Shown here in pieces: positions 38,383 through 47,848 of a DNA stretch of 64,000 nucleotides; the stretch's first letter is position 1; each line of letters starts with the position of its first letter. The notes beneath the pieces are model-generated. The model saw nothing but the letters and a program-made list of their open reading frames with translations. It was not told the origin of the DNA and did no database searches. The stretch spans positions 715,413 to 779,412 of the forward strand of contig JAKAQO010000001.1 in the NCBI GenBank assembly GCA_021822495.1, given 5' to 3'. Both the position numbers and the translations under genes were made by a program. The stretch comes from a bacterium. Lineage in GTDB: Bacteria > Elusimicrobiota > Elusimicrobia > UBA1565 > UBA9628.

Positions 38383-39456
38383 TTATTGTATGAGATTTGT
38401 GAGGAAATCTTTGACGTGTTTAAAAACCTCGTCGGAGGAAATAGAGTTGAGACAAGACACTTCTCGGCAGAGATGTTCGTTTTTCGCTTCCTCGCGGCAA
38501 GGGCAAGATTTTTGAATAAATCGGTGCCGGGCGGGATCGGGAAAGGTCCAACTGACTGGGGAGTGCGGACCGTAAATAGTGAAGGTTGGAACCTTAAGCG
38601 CGGCGGCAATATGTTTGACCCCATTATCGTTTCCGATAAAAAGATTTGCTCCTTCCATGAAAGCGGCCAAATCCATGAGATTTCGCGTGGACGGCGCAAG
38701 AAGAGGCTTTTCCTTCATTAGGGACATGACTTGCGTCGCCTCCTCTTTTTCGCCCGGTCCCCAGGGAATCAGGATGGAAGCCTTCAGTTCCATGATCAGC
38801 CGATCAGCGAGAGAGGCGTATTTTTCAAGCGGCCAGCGGTTAAAATGCCTTCGGGAAACTGGAGATAAAATAATTTTTGGACTTCGGATTTGATTTTGAG
38901 AAAAAAAATCTCGTGCAAAGGCCTTGGAAGTCTCTGGAATTTTAATCTCCGCGCGGACATCTCCATGAAATTCAATACCCAAGGGCTGAAGGAGGCGAAT
39001 TTTTTCTTCAGCGACATAAAAGGAGCCCTGCGGATCGGTAAGCGGATAGTTGTAGGCCCAGCGGTGAAAAACGCGGGAAAGACCGGCTCGGACCTTGGCG
39101 CCGCTTAAGGCCGTTAAAACGGCGGTTCGCGGAGTTCCTAAAAAATCTATGACCCAGTCGTATTTTTGGGCGCGAATTTCTCGCATAAAATGCCAGGCGC
39201 GCTTTTTGTCATAAACGATGAGGCGATGAATAGAGGGATTGCCTTGAAGAATCTCGGCGGCTGGGTTTTCCGCGAGAAAGTCAACCGCCGCTTGCGGAAA
39301 TTTTTTTTTCAGCTCTTTAACCGTCGGAAGCGTCAAAAGCGCGTCCCCGATTCGGTAAAGTTGAATGACGAGAATTTTAGAAGGCGCGGTCAAGGCTGGA
39401 GGCCGAGGGTCTTCGTCGCGCTTTGGGGAAGGCGTCAGTGGCGGAGGCGCGGTCAA
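38383..39456 (-). CDS. Glycosyltransferase family 9 (heptosyltransferase)
   Basis: A 357-residue GT9 protein. ILVIQLYRIGDALLTLPTVKELKKKFP is the family N-terminus; VSRRHFNRWPLEKYASLADRL and LFIGNDNGVKHIAAALKVPTFTIYGPHSPVSW are the ADP-heptose binding signatures. It has a Pro-rich N-terminal tail of about 25 residues. It probably adds a heptose to the LPS core. A CPCREEAKNEHLCREVSC segment near the end holds four Cys that may bind a metal. Confidence 0.85.
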   Translation of the reverse strand: MTAPPPLTPSPKRDEDPRPPALTAPSKILVIQLYRIGDALLTLPTVKELKKKFPQAAVDFLAENPAAEILQGNPSIHRLIVYDKKRAWHFMREIRAQKYDWVIDFLGTPRTAVLTALSGAKVRAGLSRVFHRWAYNYPLTDPQGSFYVAEEKIRLLQPLGIEFHGDVRAEIKIPETSKAFARDFFSQNQIRSPKIILSPVSRRHFNRWPLEKYASLADRLIMELKASILIPWGPGEKEEATQVMSLMKEKPLLAPSTRNLMDLAAFMEGANLFIGNDNGVKHIAAALKVPTFTIYGPHSPVSWTFPDPARHRFIQKSCPCREEAKNEHLCREVSCLNSISSDEVFKHVKDFLTNLIQ

Positions 39457-40265
39457 AGCCGGGCCCTTCCGCGCGTGAGATTGAGGTGAAAATCGAGCAT
39501 GAAATCATCTCCGCGGATAAAAAGGCGGCGAATGGGGGAAGGAGCTTTTTCCCACGGAAATGGGCTGAGTCCCTGTTTGACGCTAAAATCATAAAGGTAT
39601 CCCGCCTCCAAAGCGGCTTCTCTGACTTTGGGGTTAAACGCTCCCGCGCCGTAAGGGTAGGCGAAGGCTCCGACCGGTTTTCCTAGAAATTCTTCCAGGC
39701 GCTTTTTGCTTTCGCGAAGTTCCCAAACGACATCAGCCATGGGCGCGCGGTCGAGGTTTCGGTGCCGCATCGTGTGGGAACCAAATTCCATAAGTCCCGA
39801 AGCCTGCATTTCCAGGATTTGTTCTTTCTTTAGCATCGGAATGCGGCTTTCCGTTTCCGGTTCGTGCCAGACATTATCTTTTCCGATGGTCTCAAAAACG
39901 AGGAAAATGTTTCCCTTCATCCCGAAGTCCTTGAGAATAGGAAAAGCTTCTTCGTAGTTGTTGGCGTAACCATCGTCAAAAGTAATTAAGACTGGCTTGA
40001 GCGGGAGCCCTTTTTCGCCGCTCTCGAATTTTTTAATTTCTGAAAAGAGAATGGGCGTGTATTGATGAGCTCTCAAATAGTCTAATTGCCTGCGAAATTG
40101 TTCCGGGCTCACCCACAGTTTTTTAAGCTTGGAATTTTTTGGCGGGATGCCGATCTTGTGATACATGAGAACTGGAACGCCCTTGGCCTTGGGTCTCCAC
40201 CAATTCCAGCGGGCGCTAAGCCCCGTGGCCGCGCCCATTCCAATTCCGATCAGTCCCGCGATCAT
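39453..40265 (-). CDS. Polysaccharide deacetylase (CE4) family protein
   Basis: The 270-residue product has an N-terminal hydrophobic anchor, PVLMYHKIG, the CE4 motif LITFDDGYANNYEEAFPILK (catalytic Asp and metal-binding Asp), GSHTMRHRNLDR (metal His residues), and AFAYPYGAGAFNPK. These are complete catalytic motifs. It may trim N-acetyl groups from a surface glycan or lipid-linked sugar. Start overlaps the GT9 gene by four bases downstream, within the LPS core gene block. Confidence 0.88.
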   Translation of the reverse strand: MIAGLIGIGMGAATGLSARWNWWRPKAKGVPVLMYHKIGIPPKNSKLKKLWVSPEQFRRQLDYLRAHQYTPILFSEIKKFESGEKGLPLKPVLITFDDGYANNYEEAFPILKDFGMKGNIFLVFETIGKDNVWHEPETESRIPMLKKEQILEMQASGLMEFGSHTMRHRNLDRAPMADVVWELRESKKRLEEFLGKPVGAFAYPYGAGAFNPKVREAALEAGYLYDFSVKQGLSPFPWEKAPSPIRRLFIRGDDFMLDFHLNLTRGRARL

Positions 40266-40289
40266 AGTCTCTCTCCTCCGTAAAATTTT

Positions 40290-40312
40290 AAGGACGGGAC
40301 AATGCCGTCCTT
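40290..40312 (-). terminator. Intergenic hairpin between glycosyltransferase and deacetylase genes
   Basis: AAGGACGG and CCGTCCTT flank a seven-base loop. On the minus strand it is followed by TAAAATTTTA rather than a clean U run, so it may attenuate rather than end transcription before the deacetylase gene. Confidence 0.4.
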
Positions 40313-40336
40313 ATGGTTCATTGGAAAAGGCATGGA

Positions 40337-41089
40337 TTATTCTCCTTCCTTGAGTTTGACATATTTAAGCCAATGGTGAAACGACGACAAGGCCGCCCAA
40401 ATGATTCCCGCATTTCCGTCTAAAATTCCCAACTTAAGAAAGAGGCGAGAAACCATTTCCCAGGGCAAAATCAGATGATGCCAGACATGAAAACGTTTTC
40501 CCGCCTGGCGCGCTTTCTGGCTGGAGAGTTCAAGATAAAAAAACATTTTATCGAGATATTCCCTTAAATTTTGATAAGGCTTGTGCTCCATAAACCCCGA
40601 AAAGCGAAGAGCGGTGGGACCGGAGATTTGAATTCCCTCGTGGATGAGGCCTCCGATGAAACGCCCTTTGCTTCTCCGAAAGAGGCGGAGATGTTTTTCA
40701 TGCCCCATGCCGCCAAATTTGAGGACGCGCCCCATGAATTCGACGCGAAAGCGCAAAATAATGCCGTCAATTTTCTCCGGATTCTTGAGGAAAAGAAGAA
40801 TTTCATCGCGAAGCTTTGGGCTGACACGCTCATCGGCGTCAATGGAGAGAACCCATTCCGTCGTGCAAAGGTCAAGCGCCGCTTGTTTTTGGGCGGCATA
40901 GGAGTCAAAGGCGCGCCGGATGGTTTTGCATCCCTGTTCTCGGGCGATGGTCTCGGTTTTATCCGAACTTAAGGCGTCTGTGACGACGACGATTTCCTCG
41001 ACCCAGCCTTTTAGGTTTGACAGGCATCCTGGCAAGTCCGCTTCTTCATTTTTAGCGATGATGATTGCGCCAAGAGAATTTAAGCTCAA
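40337..41089 (-). CDS. Glycosyltransferase family 2 (WaaE/KdtX-like)
   Basis: A 250-residue GT-A enzyme with LGAIIIAKNEEADLPGCLSNL, the DXD-type motif VLSIDADERVSP, and MGHEKHLRLFRRSKGRF followed by a C-terminal hydrophobic segment. The sequence pattern matches the WaaE/KdtX group of LPS inner-core beta-1,4-glucosyltransferases. Acceptor cannot be read from the sequence. It overlaps the GT4 gene by four bases. Confidence 0.82.
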   Translation of the reverse strand: MSLNSLGAIIIAKNEEADLPGCLSNLKGWVEEIVVVTDALSSDKTETIAREQGCKTIRRAFDSYAAQKQAALDLCTTEWVLSIDADERVSPKLRDEILLFLKNPEKIDGIILRFRVEFMGRVLKFGGMGHEKHLRLFRRSKGRFIGGLIHEGIQISGPTALRFSGFMEHKPYQNLREYLDKMFFYLELSSQKARQAGKRFHVWHHLILPWEMVSRLFLKLGILDGNAGIIWAALSSFHHWLKYVKLKEGE

Positions 41090-42135
41090 GATTTTTCTCC
41101 GGATATTTTTCTAAATATTTGCTCGGAATGGTCCGTGAATTTGCGCAGGCTAAACAGGGTCTCAAAACGCTTTCTGGATTCTTGTCCCATATTTTGGGCT
41201 TCCGCATAAGAGTCAATCAATTTTTTGAGGTCAAAGGCCAATTCTTCGGCGTTCCCGGGAGAAAAAAGAAATCCATTTTCTCCGTTACGTATTAAATCAG
41301 AAAGCCCCCCGACCTGGCTGGCGATCACGGGGCGGCCGGATGACATCCATTCTAAAGCCGCGCGCGAAACCGCCTCAGATCCCAGGGAAGCGACGACTCC
41401 AATTTGGCAGCGGGAGATAAATTCCCAGATGTTTTCTACGCGGCCCAAAAACTCAAATGCGTTTCCCAGTTCCAGCTGGCGAACCTGGTTTTCGAGGAAG
41501 TGGAGGCGTTCGGGTTTCCCCTCTCCCGCGATAAGAAATTTGACATTGGAATGGCTGGTTTTAACCAGGGATGCCGCTTGAATAAGGGTCTCGTGCCCCT
41601 TGACTTTGTCTAAGCGGCCTAAAATTCCGATGGTCGCTGAGGGAGGCAACTCGCGGCAAAAATTGGGAGGGCAACCGGCGATTCCTTGAGGTATCAGGTC
41701 CACGGCGGAAAGGGGAGCTGAGACTTGAAGGTTTTTCTCGATCAAGGTATTTGCCGCGATAAAATGAGAAACCATTTTAAGCCCCATGCGGGACATTAAA
41801 TTTCTTCCGGGGAGCCGCGCGTCGGCCCAGGTGCGAATCAAGACGGCTTTCCCTCGGATGGCCCAACCCAGGGTTTGGGCGGAGCCGGTGAAGGCGTCAA
41901 TGATTGAAATTCCATCCAGCCTTACTTTCCGACGCAGGGAAATGATTTGAGACCAAGGATTCTTAAGAGAAAAATAGTTTAGGCCTTGACGCTGACACTC
42001 TTTTTCGGCAAAAGATTTTTCCTGGCACCAAAATTGAACAGAATGTCCACGTTCTTTCATTTCGACGGCAAGAGATAAGGCATAAGACAATATCCCTGAA
42101 TCCCAGGGTTCGTCGTGAAGAAAGAGAATTTTCAT
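41086..42135 (-). CDS. Glycosyltransferase family 4
   Basis: The 349-residue product has the GT4 (GT-B fold) pattern: an N-terminal ILFLHDEPWDSGILSYALSLAVEMKERGH, ATIGILGRLDKVKGHETLIQAA, and the E-x7-E-like segment SLGSEAVSRAALEWMSSGRPVIAS. It probably transfers a sugar during LPS core or O-chain assembly. It is coupled by overlaps to the GT2 gene and to the double heptosyltransferase-type gene upstream. Confidence 0.85.
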   Translation of the reverse strand: MKILFLHDEPWDSGILSYALSLAVEMKERGHSVQFWCQEKSFAEKECQRQGLNYFSLKNPWSQIISLRRKVRLDGISIIDAFTGSAQTLGWAIRGKAVLIRTWADARLPGRNLMSRMGLKMVSHFIAANTLIEKNLQVSAPLSAVDLIPQGIAGCPPNFCRELPPSATIGILGRLDKVKGHETLIQAASLVKTSHSNVKFLIAGEGKPERLHFLENQVRQLELGNAFEFLGRVENIWEFISRCQIGVVASLGSEAVSRAALEWMSSGRPVIASQVGGLSDLIRNGENGFLFSPGNAEELAFDLKKLIDSYAEAQNMGQESRKRFETLFSLRKFTDHSEQIFRKISGEKS

Positions 42136-43583
42136 GCGGTTTGAGCGCCGAGGAGACTAAGAGCAGTTTTTCGAACTTCTTGAATGCTCGTCAGTTCCAT
42201 GCAGAGAAAATGCCCGCGCGGACATTTTCTCTTGCCATGAAGTCCGCAAGGCCGGCAAGGAAGGTCTTGTTCCACGACTTTGTGTTTTGATCCGTAGGGA
42301 AAAAACCCCAGTTCTCGGGTGGTCGCTCCAAAAATCGCCAAGGTGGGAATTCCCAGTCCGGTCGCAATGTGCATGGGGCCTGAATCGTTGGTGATGAAAA
42401 GGGAAAGAAGGCTAATGAGAGCTTTTAGTTCTTTAAGATCGGTTTTTCCCGCCCAGTTGAGAACGCCGCCGGGGCTTGCGATTTCCGCGCAGAGGGCTTG
42501 GTCTTGAGGCCCGCCCACCAGAATGGGAGCGTATCCATCTTTAAGGAGCGCAAGGCACAGGGCTTTGAATTTTCTTGCGGGCCAGCGCTTGGTGGGCCAT
42601 ACGGATCCCGGGTGAATGCCGATGAGTTCAAGGGGTTTTCCTTGCGTTTCCTCGCGCAGGCGACGGGTGATTTTTTGGACCGATTCTCCGTCCGCGTAGA
42701 GATAAGCCGTCTGCGGGTTTAAGGCCGCGCGCGAAGAAAAAATAGAAAGTAAAGAAAGATTTCTTTCCAGGTCATGAACGCTCCAGGAAAAAGAAATCGC
42801 GTGAGTTAAAAATATTTTTCCCGCGCTCTTGTCGAAGCCGACTCGAATGGGGATTCCGGCTAGAACCCCTAAAAGAGCGCTTCTCAAAGAGCGGTGAGGA
42901 ATAAAGGCGCAGTCGAAATTTTTTTTCCTCAAAAATTGCGCGGTTTTAAGAAGTCCCAAGGTTTTGTTTTTAAAGCCTTTTTTTTCTTCCACCCAAACAT
43001 GGTCAATCCACCCGCAGTCCTGAAACAGGGAAGCGGAATTTTTGAGAGTCACGATGTCTAAAGTCGCGTGCGGCCAGCGGGACTTAATTTCCCGCGCCAG
43101 GGGAATCGTCAGAACTGAATCGCCCAGAAACGAGCTTTGAAGGATGACGGCGCGTTCCGGCGCGGGGAGACCGGTTAAAGCGTGGGCCGCCTCCGTATAT
43201 CTTTCCAGAACATTCTTTTTTAGGCCTTCGGAATTTTTTCCAAAAAAAACAAAGAGGCGCCGAGCCCAGGCGAGCTTGCGGTAAACGGAGATTTTTGGGA
43301 TTCCGCTTAAAAAGCGCAGAATTTTAGAGCGAAGGTTATTGTGAAGGTCCAAAAGATGAGTAAAATTTTTTGAGCGGATAAAAGACATGGTTTTAAACAG
43401 GCCATTAAAAGAAATGACCTGGGTGATATGGGGGTTTCCGGCCAAAGACTCAGCGTAGGCCGGTTTGACTAAGACCCAAATCTCCGCCTCCGGCCAAGAG
43501 CGCTTGATGGCTTCATAAACAGGAGCCGTCAAGACTACGTCTCCCAAAGAAGAAAGCCGAATGACCAATATTTTAGCGGGCAT
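42132..43583 (-). CDS. waaF: ADP-heptose:LPS heptosyltransferase II (WaaF-like), extended
   Basis: The product of about 483 residues begins KILVIRLSSLGDVVLTAPVYEAIKRSWP, then a second, similar start-like segment AVILQSSFLGDSVLTIPLAREIKSRWPH near residue 155. The C-terminal half has GIHPGSVWPTKRWPARKF and FITNDSGPMHIATGLGIPTLAIFGAT, the GT9 donor-binding motifs. At about 480 residues it is longer than normal WaaF (350) because the N-terminal Rossmann part seems repeated or fused. Start ATG 43583 is chosen from the family N-terminus. Confidence 0.82.
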   Translation of the reverse strand: MPAKILVIRLSSLGDVVLTAPVYEAIKRSWPEAEIWVLVKPAYAESLAGNPHITQVISFNGLFKTMSFIRSKNFTHLLDLHNNLRSKILRFLSGIPKISVYRKLAWARRLFVFFGKNSEGLKKNVLERYTEAAHALTGLPAPERAVILQSSFLGDSVLTIPLAREIKSRWPHATLDIVTLKNSASLFQDCGWIDHVWVEEKKGFKNKTLGLLKTAQFLRKKNFDCAFIPHRSLRSALLGVLAGIPIRVGFDKSAGKIFLTHAISFSWSVHDLERNLSLLSIFSSRAALNPQTAYLYADGESVQKITRRLREETQGKPLELIGIHPGSVWPTKRWPARKFKALCLALLKDGYAPILVGGPQDQALCAEIASPGGVLNWAGKTDLKELKALISLLSLFITNDSGPMHIATGLGIPTLAIFGATTRELGFFPYGSKHKVVEQDLPCRPCGLHGKRKCPRGHFLCMELTSIQEVRKTALSLLGAQTA

Positions 43584-43613
43584 GAAGGATTGATTTATTA
43601 TACCATCTGAAAA

Positions 43614-44360
43614 ATGGCGCCCATGCGAAGAAAAGAATTTATGGCGCGGGTTTGGGCCCGGCTGAGGAAAAGTCAAAAAGAAGAAAAATTCTTTGAAGCG
43701 GGCAAGGGTATTCTAGGGGCCGTGTCCGGCGGCCCCGATTCCGTCTGTCTAGCTCACTATTTATATTCGATGAGTCTCCGAGTTCCTTTTCCACTGGAAT
43801 TGGTCTATATCAATCATGGGCTCAGAAAAGAGGCCGCGCAGGAAGCCGCTTTTGTACGCTCTCTTGGGAAAAATTGGGGCGTTCCGGTTTCGGTGATTAA
43901 AATAAACGTCAAGGGCGCGCTCAAAATGCGCGGACTTGGCCTTGAAGAGGCGTGCCGGAAATTGCGCTATCAAGCCTTGCTTGAGCGGGCCGAGGCTTTG
44001 GGGTTTCCCTTAGTGGCTGTGGGACATCAAATGGATGATCAGGCGGAGACCGCGCTTCTCAATCTTTTGAGAGGCGTCCAGCTTAAGGCTTTAGGGGCGA
44101 TGCCCCCTAGGCGATCTCTGTCTCAAAACGTCGAACTCATTCGCCCTTTATTGAGCCTTAGGCGCTCGGAAATTTTGGAATATTTGAAAGTCCATGAATT
44201 GTCTTTTAAAATGGACGGGAGTAACGACGATTTGAAATTAACGCGAAATTGGATTCGCCACAAGGTTTTACCGCTTTTAGAAGAAAGAAATCCCAAAATT
44301 CTGGAACATCTTTCCGGAATCGCGCGACAAGTAAGAGCGTTGAAATCCCTGAGCGCGTAA
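43614..44360 (+). CDS. tilS: tRNA(Ile)-lysidine synthase, short form
   Basis: TilS converts C34 of the CAU-anticodon tRNA-Ile to lysidine, so that it reads AUA. The 248-residue product has the PP-loop SGGPDSVCLAHYL near residue 40, INHGLRKEAAQEAAFV, GHQMDDQAETALLNLLRG and RPLLSLRRSEILEYL with an RNWIRHKVLP end. Only the N-terminal catalytic domain is present; the C-terminal tRNA-binding domains of E. coli TilS (432 residues) are lacking, as in several phyla. Confidence 0.92.
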   Translation: MAPMRRKEFMARVWARLRKSQKEEKFFEAGKGILGAVSGGPDSVCLAHYLYSMSLRVPFPLELVYINHGLRKEAAQEAAFVRSLGKNWGVPVSVIKINVKGALKMRGLGLEEACRKLRYQALLERAEALGFPLVAVGHQMDDQAETALLNLLRGVQLKALGAMPPRRSLSQNVELIRPLLSLRRSEILEYLKVHELSFKMDGSNDDLKLTRNWIRHKVLPLLEERNPKILEHLSGIARQVRALKSLSA

Positions 44361-44368
44361 AAAAAGGG

Positions 44369-44740
44369 GGGGGGAGCGGCCGATACCCCGGATTCTGTGA
44401 CCGGACCTCGCGGTCCAGGCGGAATCATTTATCTCAAGCGGCTACCGGGCGACTTTCGCTTTCACGAAAACGCGCAAGCGGCGCATGTCGCCGTTTATTG
44501 CCTTGCTCCCGGCGGGGTTTGCCTGGCCCCGTCTCTCGCGAAACGGGCGGTGGGCTCTTACCCCACCTTTTCACCCTTACCCGCGGGATTCTCATCCCGA
44601 AGGCGGTTTGTTTCTGTGGCGCTGTCCATCGGCAAAAAGTCGCCCTTTTGCTGTCTTGCCTTTCAGCAAGCGCCGCGCTTTATGGAGTCCGGAGGTTCCT
44701 CCCTCGAAATAAATCCCGAGAGCGATTCCCGGCCGCCCCT
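44369..44740 (-). ncRNA. rnpB: RNase P RNA, bacterial type A
   Basis: The minus strand shows the conserved 5' and 3' ends pairing as P1 (GGGGCGGCC with GGCCGCTCCCC), CCTCCGGACTCC near the 5' end, the ACAGAAACA segment, GGGTAAGGGTGAAAAGGTG-type core, GAGAGCCC-like and CACAGAATCCGG near the 3' end. These are the hallmark core regions of RNase P RNA. A run of T residues (on the minus strand) follows the 3' end and probably ends transcription. Confidence 0.95.
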
Positions 44741-44829
44741 TAAATCTATTTTAGCAAATAGTAGAATATTCCGATGACCGAGCTTGAGCGAGGAAATGGT
44801 TGGCGCCAGGGTCTGTATGAAAGGAGACC

Positions 44830-46212
44830 ATGGCTTTAAAACTTTTTAACACCCTGGGCCGCCTTAAGGAGGAATTGAAGCCCCTGAAATCTCCCGCGGT
44901 CGGAATTTATACTTGCGGGCCGACGGTTTATAATTATCAGCACATTGGGAATTACCGGACCTATATTTTCGAGGACATTTTAAAGCGGACGCTGGACTTT
45001 TTTGGGTTTAAACCTTTTCATGTCATGAATATCACCGATGTCGGGCATCTGGCGAGTCAGGGAGACGAGGGCGAAGACAAGGTGGAGGTCATGGCGCAAA
45101 GGGAAGGGAAAAGCGCCTGGGATTTAGCGAAATTTTATACGGAGGCTTTTTTAAAAGATTGCGCGTCTCTCAATATTTTGCCGCCCGATGTCTTGTGCCG
45201 GGCCACCGATCACATTCAAGAGCAAATAGATTTAATTCTTCGGCTTGAGAAAAAAGGATTCCTTTATAAGACTTCGGACGGCATCTATTTTGAAAGCGCG
45301 AAATTCCCGGACTATCATAAACTCATGGGAAAGGCGCATTTGTCCGGCATTCAGTCGGGCGCCCGGGTCGAGGCGAACCCGGAGAAAAAATCGCCGTCTG
45401 ATTTCGCGGTTTGGAAATTCTCGCCCAAAGACCACAAGCGGCAGATGGAGTGGAATTCGCCCTGGGGCGTGGGCTTTCCCGGCTGGCATATCGAGTGTTC
45501 CGCCATGGCGATGAAATATCTGGGCGAAAGTCTCGACATCCATTGCGGTGGCGTCGATCATATCCCTATTCATCATTCCAATGAAATCGCCCAGTCCGAA
45601 GGCGCGACAGGAAAACCCTTCGCCCGCTATTGGTTGCATGGAGAATTTCTGCTCGTGAATAGTTCCAAGATGGCTAAATCTGATGGGACCTTTATCACGC
45701 TTGAGGATTTGAAGGAAAAAGGTTTTGATCCCATGGACTACCGCTATCACTGTTTGACCGCGCATTACCGAAAGCAATTAGATTTTACCTGGGAAGCCCT
45801 GGAGGCTTCTAAAATTGCGCGGAGAAAACTCAAGGATTGGGCTTTGAACATGGCTTCTGAACCCCCCAAACCCGCCTGCGCGGATTTTTTTAACGCCTTT
45901 AAAGAGGCCCTGTCTGACGATCTTAATTTGCCGGAGGCTCTTTCTATCGTATGGAGCGGCCTAAAGAATGCTGATTTGCCCAAAGGCGCAAGGGCTTCTT
46001 TCGTTCAGCAGGTTGACCGCGTGTTGGGGCTAGATTTGTTTAAGACGGAAGAAAAGACTCTATCTCCGGAAATTGCGGATCTTCTCAAAAAAAGGGAAGA
46101 AGCGCGAAAAAGCCGTGATTTTGCTAAGTCCGATCAAATTCGCGATCAGCTTTCTTCTCTTGGAATTTTAGTTGAAGACACTTCTTCCGGACAAAAGTGG
46201 AGGCAAAAATGA
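44830..46212 (+). CDS. cysS: Cysteinyl-tRNA synthetase
   Basis: The 460-residue class I synthetase has the zinc and HIGH-like region VGIYTCGPTVYNYQHIGNYRTYIFED near residue 28, zinc-binding WHIECSAM and HCGGVDHIPIHHSNEIAQSE, and KMAKSDG as the KMSKS equivalent (alanine in place of the first serine). It is preceded by GAAAGGAG. A four-base overlap with rlmB matches the frequent cysS-rlmB pairing. Function is certain. Confidence 0.97.
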   Translation: MALKLFNTLGRLKEELKPLKSPAVGIYTCGPTVYNYQHIGNYRTYIFEDILKRTLDFFGFKPFHVMNITDVGHLASQGDEGEDKVEVMAQREGKSAWDLAKFYTEAFLKDCASLNILPPDVLCRATDHIQEQIDLILRLEKKGFLYKTSDGIYFESAKFPDYHKLMGKAHLSGIQSGARVEANPEKKSPSDFAVWKFSPKDHKRQMEWNSPWGVGFPGWHIECSAMAMKYLGESLDIHCGGVDHIPIHHSNEIAQSEGATGKPFARYWLHGEFLLVNSSKMAKSDGTFITLEDLKEKGFDPMDYRYHCLTAHYRKQLDFTWEALEASKIARRKLKDWALNMASEPPKPACADFFNAFKEALSDDLNLPEALSIVWSGLKNADLPKGARASFVQQVDRVLGLDLFKTEEKTLSPEIADLLKKREEARKSRDFAKSDQIRDQLSSLGILVEDTSSGQKWRQK

Positions 46213-46988
46213 GTCGCTCCAACCCGCGTTTAATCGTGTCTTCGGTCTGGATTGGCGGATTTCATTCGGTAAAAGAAACCTTGGACTCAAGACCGGAAGA
46301 CGTGTTTGAATTGTGGGTGGCGGCCAAAAACCAAAATCCGGAGATTGAGGAAATCATTCGGCAAGCGCGGAGACTGAAAGTCCCGGTTCATTTTCGGGAC
46401 AAAGACGAGCTTTCTCGCGTGACAGGGACGGACCGTCACCAAGGCCTGGCTGTCAAGGCCAAGGAAAGAGGGGTTCTCTCTTTTTCGGCTTTTTTGGATC
46501 GTTGGGAAAATCCCGGGACCTCAAAAAGGGAAAATGTTTTTTTAGTGGCCTTGGATCAAATCCAGGATCCCCAAAATCTCGGGGCCATTGCGCGTTCGGC
46601 CTCCGTTTTGGGAGCCAGCGGGCTTCTGATTTCAGATCGCAGGTCCGCTTCCGCCTCTTCCGGCGCGCTTCGCTCTTCCGCTGGGGCGCTTGAGAAAATC
46701 TCTCTTTATGAGGCTTCCAATTTAGGGCAAGCCCTTTTAAGCGCAAAAAAAGCCGGGTTTTGGATTTACGGGGCCGCGTCCGGCGGACGATTAGCCTGGG
46801 AATCGGCCCTCAATTTTCCGATGATTTTGGTGATCGGTTCCGAAGGGGAAGGCCTCAGAAAATCTACCGCGGATCTTTGCGACGAATTGGTCGGCATTCC
46901 CGTTTCGCCCGCGGGGGTTTCGAGCTTGAACGCTTCGGTCGCGGCGGGAATTCTCATGTATGAAATCGCCCGCCGGAGGAAAACTTAA
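46209..46988 (+). CDS. rlmB: 23S rRNA 2'-O-methyltransferase (SpoU/TrmH family, RlmB-like)
   Basis: RlmB methylates G2251 of 23S rRNA. The product of about 259 residues has a substrate-binding N-terminal domain and the SPOUT motifs FLVALDQIQDPQNLGAIARSA, ILVIGSEGEGLRKS and IPVSPAGVSSLNASVAAGILMYE that make the knotted SAM site. The ATG at 46209 overlaps the cysS stop (ATGA). Confidence 0.93.
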   Translation: MSRSNPRLIVSSVWIGGFHSVKETLDSRPEDVFELWVAAKNQNPEIEEIIRQARRLKVPVHFRDKDELSRVTGTDRHQGLAVKAKERGVLSFSAFLDRWENPGTSKRENVFLVALDQIQDPQNLGAIARSASVLGASGLLISDRRSASASSGALRSSAGALEKISLYEASNLGQALLSAKKAGFWIYGAASGGRLAWESALNFPMILVIGSEGEGLRKSTADLCDELVGIPVSPAGVSSLNASVAAGILMYEIARRRKT

Positions 46989-47848
46989 TGCAGTGCGAGC
47001 GCGTTTTTGTTCCCGATCGCCGCGCGGTCAGACCCGCCGCCTGGGCTTTTGGCATCGCTTTTCCTTTTTTTCTGATTGAGCTTTCCGGCGGGCTTTATGT
47101 CGGAAGTTTATCTTTGGTTGCGGATGCCATGCACCTCATGATGGACCTCATCGCTTTGGGCATGACTCTCTTTGTGGCCTTTGCCAGCCAAAGGCCGCCG
47201 GATCAAAAACGAACGTTTGGATATGAACGGCTGGAGGTTTTGGCGGCCCTGGCCAACGGAGTTCTGTTGTGGGTCGCGGTCGGTATTATCCTGCGGGAAG
47301 CGTATCAGAGATTTTCATTCCCCAAGGAAGTTTCCGGCGGCCCGATGGCGGCTATCGCGGCCTTGGGGCTTATTTGTAATCTTACTTCGGGCTGGATTCT
47401 CTATTCTTCAAGCCGGAAAAATATCAATCTTCGCGGCGCGTTTTTTCACGTGATGACCGATGCCTTGGGCTCGGCCCTGGTCATTATCGCCGGAATTGTG
47501 ATTATGAAAACCGGTTGGTATCAGGCGGATGCTGTCGCCAGCGTCCTGGTTTGTTTTGGAATTATCATAAGCTCGGTGTGGCTACTCAGAGATTCAATTC
47601 ATATTCTGCTCGAAGGGGCTCCGGCGCATATCCAAGTGGAGGAGGTTCAAAAAGCGTTGTCTGAAATTTCCGGAGTCAAAGACGCGCATGATATTCACTT
47701 GTGGTCCTTGACCCAGGGTTCGGAATCCATGAGCGGACACCTCATCATTTCTCCCGAGATGAATTCAGACCAAGCCCTGAAGGCCGCGACGGCGGTTTTA
47801 AAGGAACGCTTTGGCCTCTCTCACGTGACGCTTCAAATAGAAAAATGA
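46988..47848 (+). CDS. Cation diffusion facilitator (zinc/cobalt/cadmium exporter)
   Basis: The 286-residue product has six predicted transmembrane helices and the CDF metal site in helices II and V (DAMHLMMDLIAL and HVMTDALGS), then a cytoplasmic ferredoxin-like domain with DAHDIHLWSLTQGSESMSGHLII. It exports divalent metal in exchange for protons, most like ZitB/CzcD. Zinc is the usual cargo but is not proven. It starts within the rlmB stop (TAATG). Confidence 0.93.
   Translation: MQCERVFVPDRRAVRPAAWAFGIAFPFFLIELSGGLYVGSLSLVADAMHLMMDLIALGMTLFVAFASQRPPDQKRTFGYERLEVLAALANGVLLWVAVGIILREAYQRFSFPKEVSGGPMAAIAALGLICNLTSGWILYSSSRKNINLRGAFFHVMTDALGSALVIIAGIVIMKTGWYQADAVASVLVCFGIIISSVWLLRDSIHILLEGAPAHIQVEEVQKALSEISGVKDAHDIHLWSLTQGSESMSGHLIISPEMNSDQALKAATAVLKERFGLSHVTLQIEK

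Noticed and set aside
38376-38699. 108-codon N-terminal extension of LpxK
   Set aside because: It lies almost entirely inside the heptosyltransferase gene in another frame and shows no similarity to LpxK.
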